64,000 bases of DNA from Aldrovandia affinis (lineage: Eukaryota; Chordata; Actinopteri; Notacanthiformes; Halosauridae). The notes beneath the pieces were generated by a model that saw nothing but the letters and a program-made list of their open reading frames with translations, was not told the DNA's origin and searched no databases. The stretch spans positions 1,984,001 through 2,048,000 of the forward strand of contig JAINUG010000114.1 of the NCBI GenBank assembly GCA_029706075.1, in the 5' to 3' direction. Positions 31,610 to 43,131 of this stretch are shown piece after piece (position 1 is the first letter of the stretch; each line of letters opens with the position of its first letter). Position numbers and translations under genes: made by a program.

Positions 31610-33992
31610 TATAAAATGTGCTACCAAGACATTGTTATGCATTTCATAAATAAACAAATATGATGTGTACATTGTCTGTCACTAAACTATCAGCCTATCT
31701 GAAAGAAATGAAACATAAGAACCAAATAACAACACCAATATTTTAGGCTTCTTTACCTATTTTTCACATGAACCAGAGAAGTCTCTGTATTTCAAGTTGA
31801 CCTTTAGGCCTTTCCTGTCAGCAAATCAGTTTCAGAGCATGTTTACAATTAGGCACCCATTTGAGAACACTTGCTCAGAAGGTAAAGAGGTGGTAGGGAT
31901 ACAAAGATACTTCTTTGCCAGCCTTGATAGAGCAGTTGCTGTTGCTCATGTTGCTGGGTTGTCTTTGTTGATTGACCTTCTCTTCCGCAAACATGATCAG
32001 CTCAAAGCTCACTTTCAATATTAACAGTTTAAAAAAACACACCAAATCACATTTTACACCAAATGTTGTCGTCATTGAATGATTAAAAAGTGTTTTCCTG
32101 GTTCCTGTCCTGGCACTCAGGGAAATGCATGCTACGTGGCTCTACTATCAGTCTGTGGAGTGGAAACAGGGCCAGGAACGATTACAAATGCAAATTTGCA
32201 GTAAGTGTGCAAATGTGCTCTGAGAGCTTCTCTCCAGGAGATGATGATGGCCCTTGATTAGATGTCCTATAAGAGACTCAAATGAAATGCATGAGTAATT
32301 CAATTACACATAACATAAGGTGCATTAAGCACATTGCTGGTTTGTTTGAGAGAAAACAGCAAAATAACATAACCACCCTTCAGGTATTATGCATTTTTTG
32401 ATATATTCTTCAAGAGAGCATCATTTCATAGTTCCACATGTCCTTTACTGGTAGCCCTTCATGTGAATTTGGTGTCATGAAGCCTTCATAATGCCTTAAA
32501 AAAATGGGCCTATCTTTCCTTGTTATAAGCATACTGAATCATTTTACCAGCTTTTAACAACTGACATAGGGTCATGAAACATGTCATGATGTTTTGCCAC
32601 CAGTTTAAAAAAATGTCACAGGTGCTACAGTATGATTATAACAAATGACAATATATTATGTAGTGTATGGTATTATGCTATAATGCAGTAATACCTACTT
32701 CAAGCAAAATATTACTTGCTTTTTCTGAAACACTTCAGAATACTATACTTCATTATTTACCCTTCATGAGCAGTTAAGAGCCATGTGATACAAACACAGT
32801 GAAAATGATCCAAATGTGGATGTACAAACAATTTTCATTAAACTCAGGAAAATCTGTTATAATACATAATACATAACACATAATGTCATGAGAGGACATT
32901 GCTGGTTTCCTCAATATGTGAGTTGGGGAGTATCATTTATAGTTGCTGGACTTCCTTGATGGCACTTCGACTGTGCTCAGTGAAAGAGACTTCTACCATT
33001 TGGCTCTCAGGGAGTGAAACTAATCCACATGACACAATGAGCTACTGCAGAAGCCTGACAGCCTAAAGCAACAGCCGTGATCTTTTTAAATCATCTTCTG
33101 TATTAAGAGAATTAAGGCCCCTGCAGGGCAAGTTAGCCAGAATGGCAAATGAAAGAGTACTTCTCTTTGTTGTAGAATATAATCAATATAACCTCTACAA
33201 AAAAAAAAATAATATGTGAAGATGTTCTACATAACAGTAAGATTTTTGTTTGACAAATATAGTTACATATACATGTTATTATTATTATTATTAGTAGTAG
33301 TAGTATTATACTAAACAAAAGCATTAACTTGCAGCATGCTACCATATGTATGTTAGTCACAGCATTCTGAAAGAGATACACAACACAATATCAGACCTCA
33401 CTTAAGGAGGGAGAGATCAGATCGATTTTCAAAATGCATAAGAGCTATATTGCTCCAGAAGATTTGAATGCAGATTGCATGCAAGCACAATAATCATTTG
33501 AGCAAGGAACACTTTATGAAATGTACTCTCCTGAGAATTGACTAAAAGCAGACTGCACAATAGGCTAGGGGAGACATTGCAAATAGATGGGCACCTAGGA
33601 AAGGCAGATATAGCCATTTTATGAAGACAATATTATTGTTTCCTGCAAATTTCCATGGCCAAAACACTAGGGAAAAGACATGCATTCAGCGTTTCACTTC
33701 TCTCACATCTTTAATAAACTTTGCCTGGAGGACTATAGAGCAAAGCCAGTCTATTTTCATTGTTAATTGAGGCAAGCACTCAGATTACCTTGTGGCTGAG
33801 CCTTTGTTTGACACCTCTGAAGCGCAGACTTGTTAGTGCGCACCCACTTTAAGAAAGATTGAGTCATTTAGCCCGCAATACAGAGCTCTCCAGAGGGGCT
33901 TAATGGAGGTGTTCAAGATCTGGAAAGAGATTGGCATTCCCTGGCCTACACAACACTCCCTTCCGCTTCACATTCTGTACCGAGAGCAGGGC
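31610..33992. other. intergenic, no feature recognised
   Basis: AT-rich; an interrupted TTA/TAG triplet run at 33278-33308. Nothing coding. Confidence 0.5.
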
Positions 33993-35565
33993 TGGAAGTG
34001 ATGAATGGAAAATGGGGGTGACAGAGGTTTGAATTCAAAGCCGCAGATTTACAAAACAAGGTCACGGTGGTGGTAACAAGTTTCTGGGCAATTTTAAACT
34101 CTTAATGGGGTTTTGGAAGAGTTAAATGAAGTGCTTAACCAGGTGGGTCAAGCGACTTCCTCCCCAGCCTATCTCCAAGTCTTCCATCCTCTTCTTTATA
34201 TCAACGACCTGATTGAGTGTCCCAGCACCTGCCAAATGGAGAACCTAATCTGTGATCCAAAATGACAGCAGCAAAGAAAGTGTTTTGGTTGTGACAAGGT
34301 CTTTTTATGTCCTTTGAGTATCAGGGACATACCAACAGTACATCAAAAATTTGAGTATACTGTATAATGTTTGTATGTTGTTTTTCTGACAAGAAAGATG
34401 TAATTGGTTTGACTGCAATTAAAATATGAGCATTAGTATGGACAGAGGGGAGTTTAAATGTTCAAAAGCTCTGTACTCAGGTTCAGCTAACATATTAAAA
34501 TACTTAATATATTAAAATACCTAGAAGTCGTATTAAAATTACCCACCTGTTAAGGAAACATGTTAATATGTTATTCTCATGGGAAATCTATGGAGAGAGA
34601 TACAATTAGAGCAGAATGTGCTTCCGGTAATAAAATAATTTGAAACATGAAAGTCCCATAAGGATAATTTCACTCCATATTGTAATGTAAATGTAAAGCA
34701 CATTTATTTAATGAAAGAGGCGCTCCTCTTATTCGTATTCAATTTAGACCAAAATAACAGCTAATCTACCCAAAAATTGCAAAGACCAATCAATGCATAC
34801 ATGCCCCACATGTCAAATAAAAAGCTTCTTGGATAAATAACCTCTTCTGCTTAACTTCACTTTAGCCATGGAGAAACAGTTTACTATTTGGTGATATTAG
34901 GGAAAGCATAAAATAGTAAAATCCAATGAGTGATAAATGCAATCATGTTTTTCTTGAAGGTTATTCAATATTCATTTGACACTGTACCCACAGCTTTGAC
35001 TAGAACATCTTACAACCTTCTTGTAACCACCATTGCATAAGCACCCACTGCAGGAGTTTAGGTGGCATGGTGGTACATAGTACAATTAGTAATTGCTAAT
35101 GGGGGTGGGGTTCTTAAGCGAGTACAATCAATTTTAAATGAGACTAGAAAACAAGCTGTAAAAATAAGAAATTATGATTTTTTCATAATGCAGCTTCTGA
35201 AAAATGTGTGACAAGGAATATCTTACATTATCTCATGATATCAGAATAGGAAAGAAGTGACTGACATCAAAAAGTTGGAAGCTGACATAAGAAATGTTGT
35301 CCTGTCAGCAATGAAAGTGCTATATGGAATATCAAATGAACTGTTGGCTCAAGCACCATTTACTTGATTTTTCCAAGCACAGAACCACGTTATTCCCTTT
35401 CCTAAAGCAATTTTATGAAGCATATGCCTTATAGCTGTGTTTATAGTGCCTTATGGTGCACTTATAAACTTATAAACACTGCTATAAGCACTCATAACAA
35501 CTCATAGGTAATTATAACAGCCTTTATGTTTTATGAATCTTTGCTATGACAAACTATAAGACATT

Positions 35566-35752
35566 ACATTTACATTTTACATACACATTTTAAGCATTTA
35601 ACAGACGCTCTTATCCAGAGCGACTTACAAGATGTGCATTAATACCTGGTATGATCAATCATTGTTCGCGCAAGAGATCAGGGCAGTAATACAGCGATGC
35701 ACATCATTGTTGGCAGCTGCATACCATACCTGTAACACTGGGAAGGAAAAGT
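35566..35752 (+). mobile_element. SINE-tail-type insert (copy 1; copy 2 at 39025-39210)
   Basis: Contains AAGCATTTAACAGACGCTC and TTATCCAGAGCGACTTACAA. The inverted paralogue at 41515-41770 lacks this block (ACTATAAGAC joins CAAAGGGTAT), so it is an insertion. Confidence 0.65.
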
Positions 35753-35970
35753 CCAAAGGGTATAATACATTATACCCTGCTTGCTAGAAAATTGTATGTT
35801 ACAGGTGATATCATGTATTATAACATACATCTGCTTATAAGGCTCTATGTCACAAGAGGCTATAGTGCATCATAAAACCAATGTGAAAATGGTGGTATAG
35901 TCAATTATAACATTACATACAACATATGTTCCTACAGGATATAATGAATTACTTTATTAAGCACTATAAG

Positions 35971-36282
35971 GGAATTCTGCGTGGTCCAGTGGTTACAACG
36001 TTCGACGCTGACCACGCCGACCGGGGTTCAATCCCACCACCGCCGATTGGCTGTCTGCCCCAGGGAGGGGCCGACAGGACGTTCACTGCACACAGGAGTG
36101 GTTCTGTAGTATCGGGTTGCGGTCGACGGCCTGGCGAGTGCATCTCGAAGGAGATGTTACCAGTTGCAGTGCTACGGCAGCAAACTTGCATTGCGAGGGG
36201 AGGATTGACTTGAAAATAGCGGATATAATTGGCTACCAAGTTGGGAGAAAATAGGATAAAAATCTGAAACAAAATGAAAAAA
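35971..36282 (+). mobile_element. tRNA-derived SINE with 14-bp target duplication (copy 1)
   Basis: The head GCGTGGTCCAGTGGTTACAA (A box) and GGGGTTCAATCCC (B box) resembles tRNA-Glu. The body contains GGTCGACGGCCTGG and the tail is ATAATTGGCTACCAAGTTGG followed by A-rich sequence. TTAAGCACTATAAG lies at 35957-35970 and 36283-36296. Confidence 0.88.
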
Positions 36283-36848
36283 TTAAGCACTATAAGTTTT
36301 ATTTGTTTGCAATTATCATCATATCATCAAGTAAAATGATCTTGATGGACATAGCATATCATAAGCTAATTATAAAACACTGTAATTGGTATTTGTAGGC
36401 TTTAAGTAATGTGACAGCATTTTCACAAGAGACACACAAACGCATAAAATAGAGTAAACTTTCTTTAATGTCAAAAGGTTTGAAAAAAATCTACTTTCTG
36501 CATGGACAAGTGTACATGATAAACAAACTTAACATCAGTTTTCAACTGAAAAAACTTCTGTAGTGGCATTTTAACAGTTACATACAGAAATGTTTTTATG
36601 TCATGGAGGAGGCAATATGTGAATTATAGATCATTACAAAATCCTTACATGTAAAGCACGCTACCTTCAAAGTGTAACAAAACTGGTAAACAATTTACCA
36701 AAAATTACAAAAGTTAATCTCACAGATGACTTATAAAAACAATACAACTATCCTAAAGGTAAATAATATATTACCAGCATGAAAAAAGTATTGTACACAT
36801 TTCCTTACCTCAATATGTCTGTCAGAAGCTGTCAGAACCCTGATGGAT

Positions 36849-37467
36849 TGTCATGGTTTGAGTGCCTGTTTAGCCCTGTGTGGACGTACTCTTTTTCTAT
36901 CCTTGTGAGTACGTTCCTGCTGATCTCCATAGCTAATCAGCGGATTGTTTTCAGGTGTTCTCTGCCTACTTAAGCTCGCTGCTTTCACTACTCCGTGCTT
37001 CAGTGTCTTTTCATTTGGCGTTGAAGCCGGTACGGTATCTTATTTAGAAAAACGTATTTAGGAATACTTATTTAGAAATACTTATTTAGAAAAACGTATT
37101 TCTCTTTAGCTTTCTCGCCTCTTCTACGGAAGTCTAGTTTATTCCTTATTTTGTTTTGGTCTGTGTTTCGGGGTTACTTACCGACAGACCCAGGGCACTT
37201 ATTTTCGTTGTTTCGTTTTCCTGAGCTGCGTCTTAGGCGTCTGGGTTCTTTTCCAGCTTTGTTTTCTTTTTTGCTTGTGTTGCGACAAGTTATTTTATTT
37301 CCTTTTTTCCTCCGCGTGTGGTGTTGGGCTACACGTCAGAAATTTCTGTTTTTACTATCGTTCGGTACCGTTCGCGGACCGCTTTTATTTCGCCCTTTTT
37401 AGGGGTAGTTATTATTTCGTATTACGCTGGGAGTTTTGCTTTATTTTCTGTAGCTATTCTCGTGGGT
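36849..37467 (+). mobile_element. LTR-like sequence, truncated by the duplication junction (copy 1)
   Basis: TGTCATGGTTTGAGTGCC start, same as 40308. It ends abruptly at CGTGGGTT where copy 2 of the duplication begins. Confidence 0.55.
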
Positions 37468-40400
37468 TGGAAGTGATGAATGGAAAATGGGGGTGACAGA
37501 GGTTTGAATTCAAAGCCGCAGATTTACAAAACAAGGTCACGGTGGTGGTAACAAGTTTCTGGGCAATTTTAAACTCTTAATGGGGTTTTGGAAGAGTTAA
37601 ATGAAGTGCTTAACCAGGTGGGTCAAGCGACTTCCTCCCCAGCCTATCTCCAAGTCTTCCATCCTCTTCTTTATATCAACGACCTGATTGAGTGTCCCAG
37701 CACCTGCCAAATGGAGAACCTAATCTGTGATCCAAAATGACAGCAGCAAAGAAAGTGTTTTGGTTGTGACAAGGTCTTTTTATGTCCTTTGAGTATCAGG
37801 GACATACCAACAGTACATCAAAAATTTGAGTATACTGTATAATGTTTGTATGTTGTTTTTCTGACAAGAAAGATGTAATTGGTTTGACTGCAATTAAAAT
37901 ATGAGCATTAGTATGGACAGAGGGGAGTTTAAATGTTCAAAAGCTCTGTACTCAGGTTCAGCTAACATATTAAAATACTTAATATATTAAAATACCTAGA
38001 AGTCGTATTAAAATTACCCACCTGTTAAGGAAACATGTTAATATGTTATTCTCATGGGAAATCTATGGAGAGAGATACAATTAGAGCAGAATGTGCTTCC
38101 GGTAATAAAATAATTTGAAACATGAAAGTCCCATAAGGATAATTTCACTCCAAATTGTAATGCAAATGTAAAGCACATTTATTTAATGAAAGAGGCGCTC
38201 CTCTTATTCGTATTCAATTTAGACCAAAATAACAGCTAATCTACCCAAAAATTGCAAAGACCAATCAATGCATACATGCCCCACATGTCAAATAAAAAGC
38301 TTCTCGGATAAATAACCTCTTCTGCTTAACTTCAGTTTACTATTTGGTGATATTAGGGAAAGCATAAAATAGTAAATCCAATGAGTGATAAATGCAATCA
38401 TGTTTTTCTTGAAGGTTATTCAATATTCATTTGACACTGTACCCACAGCTTTGACTAGAACATCTTACAACCTTCTTGTAACCACCATTGCATAAGCACC
38501 CACTGCAGGAGTTTAGGTGGCATGGTGGTACATAGTACAATTAGTAATTGCTAATGGGGGTGGGGTTCTTAAGCGAGTACAATCAATTTTAAATGAGACT
38601 AGAAAACAAGCTGTAAAAATAAGAAATTATGATTTTTTTCATAATGCAGCTTCTGAAAAAATGTGTGACAAGGAATATCTTACATTATCTCATGATATCA
38701 GAATAGGAAAGAAGTGACTGACATCAAAAAGTTGGAAGCTGACATAAGAAATGTTGTCCTGTCAGCAATGAAAGTGCTATATGGAATATCAAATGAACTG
38801 TTGGCTCAAGCACCATTTACTTGATTTTTCCAAGCACAGAACCACGTTATTCCCTTTCCTAAAGCAATTTTATGAAGCATATGCCTTATAGCTGTGTTTA
38901 TAGTGCCTTATGGTGCACTTATAAACTTATAAACACTGCTATAAGCACTCATAACAACTCATAGGTAATTATAACAGCCTTTATGTTTTATGAATCTTTG
39001 CTATGACAAACTATAAGACATTACATTTACATTTTACATACACATTTTAAGCATTTAACAGACGCTCTTATCCAGAGCGACTTACAAGATGTGCATTAAT
39101 ACCTGGTATGATCAATCATTGTTCGCGCAAGAGATCAGGGCAGTAATACAGCGATGCACATCATTGTTGGCAGCTGCATACCATACCTGTAACACTGGGA
39201 AGGAAAAGTCCAAAGGGTATAATGTATTATACCCCTGCTTGCTAGAAAATTGTATGTTACAGGTGATATCATGTATTATAACATACATCTGCTTATAAGG
39301 CTCTATGTCACAAGAGGCTATAGTGCATCATAAAACCAATGTGAAAATGGTGGTATAGTCAATTATAACATTACATACAACATATGTTCCTACAGGATAT
39401 AATGAATTACTTTATTAAGCACTATAAGGGAATTCTGCGTGGTCCAGTGGTTACAACGTTCGACGCTGACCACGCCGACCGGGGTTCAATCCCACCACCG
39501 CCGATTGGCTGTCTGCCCCAGGGAGGGGCCGACAGGACGTTCACTGCACACAGGAGTGGTTCTGTAGTATCGGGTTGCGGTCGACGGCCTGGCGAGTGCA
39601 TCTCGAAGGAGATGTTACCAGTTGCAGTGCTACGGCAGCAAACTTGCATTGCGAGGGGAGGATTGACTTGAAAATAGCGGATATAATTGGCTACCAAGTT
39701 GGGAGAAAATAGGATAAAAATCTGAAACAAAAATGAAAAAATTAAGCACTATAAGTTTTATTTGTTTGCAATTATCATCATATCATCAAGTAAAATGATC
39801 TTGATGGACATAGCATATCATAAGCTAATTATAAAACACTGTAATTGGTATTTGTAGGCTTTAAGTAATGTGACAGCATTTTCACAAGAGACACACAAAC
39901 GCATAAAATAGAGTAAACTTTCTTTAATGTCAAAAGGTTTGAAAAAAATCTACTTTCTGCATGGACAAGTGTACATGATAAACAAACTTAACATCAGTTT
40001 TCAACTGAAAAAACTTCTGTAGTGGCATTTTAACAGTTACATACAGAAATGTTTTTATGTCATGGAGGAGGCAATATGTGAATTATAGATCATTACAAAA
40101 TCCTTACATGTAAAGCACGCTACCTTCAAAGTGTAACAAAACTGGTAAACAATTTACCAAAAATTACAAAAGTTAATCTCACAGATGACTTATAAAAACA
40201 ATACAACTATCCTAAAGGTAAATAATATATTACCAGCATGAAAAAAGTATTGTACACATTTCCTTACCTCAATATGTCTGTCAGAAGCTGTCAGAACCCT
40301 GATGGATTGTCATGGTTTGAGTGCCTGTTTAGCCCTGTGTGGACGTACTCTTTTTCTATCCTTGTGAGTACGTTCCTGCTGATCTCCATAGCTAATCAGC

Positions 40401-40926
40401 GGATTGTTTTCAGGTGTTCTCTGCCTACTTAAGCTCGCTGCTTTCACTACTCCGTGCTTCAGTGTCTTTTCATTTGGCGTTGAAGCCGGTACGGTATCTT
40501 ATTTAGAAAAACGTATTTAGGAATACTTATTTAGAAATACTTATTTAGAAAAACGTATTTCTCTTTAGCTTTCTCGCCTCTTCTACGGAAGTCTAGTTTA
40601 TTCCTTATTTTGTTTTGGTCTGTGTTTCGGGGTTACTTACCGACAGACCCAGGGCACTTATTTTCGTTGTTTCGTTTTCCTGAGCTGCGTCTTAGGCGTC
40701 TGGGTTCTTTTCCAGCTTTGTTTTCTTTTTTGCTTGTGTTGCGACAAGTTATTTTATTTCCTTTTTTCCTCCGCGTGTGGTGTTGGGCTACACGTCAGAA
40801 ATTTCTGTTTTTACTATCGTTCGGTACCGTTCGCGGACCGCTTTTATTTCGCCCTTTTTAGGGGTAGTTATTATTTCGTATTACGCTGGGAGTTTTGCTT
40901 TATTTTCTGTAGCTATTCTCGTGGGT
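37468..40926. repeat. tandem segmental duplication, copy 2
   Basis: Head-to-tail with copy 1; offset 3,475 at the start and 3,458-3,459 later. It ends at GTGGGTT (about 40926), after which the LTR continues into unique sequence. Confidence 0.93.
39429..39741 (+). mobile_element. tRNA-derived SINE with 14-bp target duplication (copy 2)
   Basis: Same as 35971-36282 with one extra A in the tail; its target duplications were copied with it. Confidence 0.88.
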
Positions 40927-40959
40927 TAACGCCCCTCGCTCCCTATTGTGTTTGTGACA
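40308..40959 (+). mobile_element. LTR-like sequence, complete version
   Basis: TGTCATGGTTTGAG...TTTGTGACA, 652 bp, with a promoter-like AT-rich stretch and internal ACTTATTTAGAAA repeats. No target duplication was seen. Frames inside are not coding. Confidence 0.5.
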
Positions 40960-41514
40960 TACTGATTATTCTCCATTGGTCGCGCTTGGGCCTCACCCCT
41001 ACTAGCCCTCACATGGATGACAAGGAGCAGAGGCCTCCCTCTGGCGCCAGCTTCAAATCACCATTTTCCGTGTGTTTTTCTTTTTGAGAAAGTAGCTAGT
41101 CCCCGCCCTCTAGTTATAAACCAATCATATATAATCAGAATACACATTCGAACCTATCAAAAGAGTGGTTTCATGAAAAAAAGGTGAATGTATTAAAGAG
41201 ATGTTGCAACCATCATGTTTCTGATATTAGAACGATCGGGCTGGAAAGGGTTAAACACACATGCACAGTCACACACATACACACATTCTATTAAACTAGT
41301 AAACAAATTAGCAAAAATTCAATTCCGAAGTGTCTAAATGTGTGCTACCTTTCTATTCAATGAAGCTAAATTTATTTTTTTAACTCTCAAGTAGCCAAAG
41401 AAGAAACAAAGATAGTTATCAAGTGCATCTTAAACTTGAACAGCCTCAACGTACCACATGATAACCAACTAGACTGAACCCCTAAATATGGGAGTTAGCA
41501 ATTGGCAACAATTT

Positions 41515-41770
41515 GCCTGTTGTGACATAGAGCCTTATAAGCAGATGTATGTTATAATACATTATATCACCTGTAACATAGTTTGCAAGCAGGGGTATAA
41601 TATGATATACCCTTTGGTCTTATAGTTCATCATAGCAATGATTTATATAACATTATAAAGGCTGATATAATTTGCTATGAGTTGTTATGAGTGCTTATAG
41701 TAGTGCTTATAGTGCATTAAAATCATACGGCACTATAAATACAGATATAAGGCATTCATAGATAGTGCTA
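41515..41770 (-). repeat. inverted paralogue of 35430-35870
   Basis: Shares, inverted, GCCTTATAGCTGTGTTTATA-type sequence, CTCATAACAACTCATAG, and the GTAACATA...CTTATAAGGCTCTATGTCACA region. It lacks the 187-bp SINE-tail block. Confidence 0.65.
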
Positions 41771-41793
41771 CGCAATAGTTTTTATCCTGCTAC

Positions 41794-42685
41794 TGTGAGG
41801 TACCGAACAGGGACCCAGATGCAGACCAGGATAAGGCAGTTAAGGAACGTTTAATGATCAGGCAAGGTTCAAAAGCCGATAGTCAGAGTTAGGAAAAGTA
41901 CAAAATCGAAATCCAAAAGAGTAGTCAAAAAGGCTAAACTAAAGTCAAAACCAAATAATCAGGAAGGCAAACAAACAAAATCGGAAGGCAAAACTCGAAG
42001 TCAAACAGAAGGGGTGTCTCGGAAAATACAAACAAACTCTGGTTTACACACAATCGGCACAGTGAATGATGATCAACATTCTGACAATGAATGAAAGCAA
42101 ACACAGAACTTAAATACAAGTGGGGAAGGGAAATACAATAGGAATCAGGTGTGACTGGGAGGAGAGAAGGGCAAGAACACAGGTGAGAACAATAGGGGTC
42201 ACTAATACAATAAGGAGGGGAGACAAAAGACACGGAATGGGAAGCACATAAACACACTGAAAATAAACGACCTGGAATAGCAGGTAGACACGTGCACAGT
42301 TCGAAGGAGAGGAGAGCAAAGGAAATAATCTGCGTGCAGGTAAAGCGAAAGGAGAGAAGCGTACAGGGATAGGACAACGAGACAGAGAATAATAGCAGTA
42401 GATAGAAGCGTGAGATAATTAGTAATTAGTAATGTTAGTAACTTAATCTAAATCCCTAATGTTAGTAGGTTAGTACTATACATCTAACTAAAGAAAAGAA
42501 AATAAAGCAGAAAACCTGTAAAGTCGAAATCACCCGAATAGTGCAATAACAAAGACGAGGAGTGGATTATCGAAAAACATGGAACACAGACAGACGGGGA
42601 AACAGACGTGAATGAACTGTAATGATGAGAAAAATAACAAAAAAAACAAACAGAACAAACAGAACAAGCATCTCAAAACATAACA
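41794..42685 (-). mobile_element. solo LTR, family E (892 bp)
   Basis: Ends TGTGAGGTACCG and CATAACA; flanks GCTAC and GCTGC (4 of 5). Aligns over its length with 23989-24886. Confidence 0.8.
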
Positions 42686-42810
42686 GCTGCTGTTGTTTCA
42701 CTTAAAAACTACTTTCTGCTATGTTTTAAATAGCGTGCACTATAATGCTACAGACTATTGTTAAGTAAGTATTTCAAAATGTAATAATTAAAAAGAAAAA
42801 TTGTTTAAGA

Positions 42811-43131
42811 TTCAATTTAGTAGCCAGTTATACCCTCTATTTATTTTGATTTGCCCTTCCCACACGAACTCGCCACCCATCTCTACAAGGCAAGGTAATT
42901 CTCTGAGGGCAACGAACCCTGCTTCCTTCGAGACGGAATTCGCCCATCCACGGTCTGAAGACACCCGTACGAGCTTCTCAGCGAGTTCATGATGGCTCAC
43001 CCTCCCCCTGGGGCGGACAGCCAAATGCCGCCACCAATCAGGACTCCCCACGAGGGCCGGTCTGGTATAGTTGGGTTTCAAACCGCAACTGTGATAGGCA
43101 GCAGTTAGACTGCTACCCTATCGGAGGCCCC
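42811..43131 (-). mobile_element. tRNA-derived SINE (Gly/Pro-rich body type)
   Basis: On the minus strand, head ...CAGTCTAACTGCTGCC, B box GGTTTGAAACCC, middle GACCGGCCCTCGTGGGG and GGCATTTGGCTGTCCGC, tail AGAGGGTATAACTGGCTAC. Same family as 46050-46415 and 49868-50233. Confidence 0.8.

Larger units (their letters stand above)
33993..37467. repeat. tandem segmental duplication, copy 1
   Basis: Begins TGGAAGTGATGAATGG and matches 37468-40926 almost base for base. Visible differences: a few substitutions (near 34678, 34823, 35767), single-base length changes in A and T runs, and about 18 bp (around 34862) absent from copy 2. Contains a SINE, a SINE-tail repeat and a truncated LTR, but no gene. 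Confidence 0.93.

Noticed and set aside
35971-36045. Genuine tRNA-Glu gene
   Set aside because: A and B boxes are present but the sequence continues into a SINE body and tail with target duplications, and the acceptor stem does not pair.
37151-37496. Overlapping plus-strand ORFs in the LTR-like region, repeated at 40610-41087
   Set aside because: Phe/Leu-rich frames from T-rich LTR leader sequence; identical only because of the tandem duplication.
38517-38717. 66-codon ORF in duplication copy 2 (RNYDFFHNAASEKMCDKEYL)
   Set aside because: Copy 1 has a one-base different T run that breaks the frame, and no domain is recognised.
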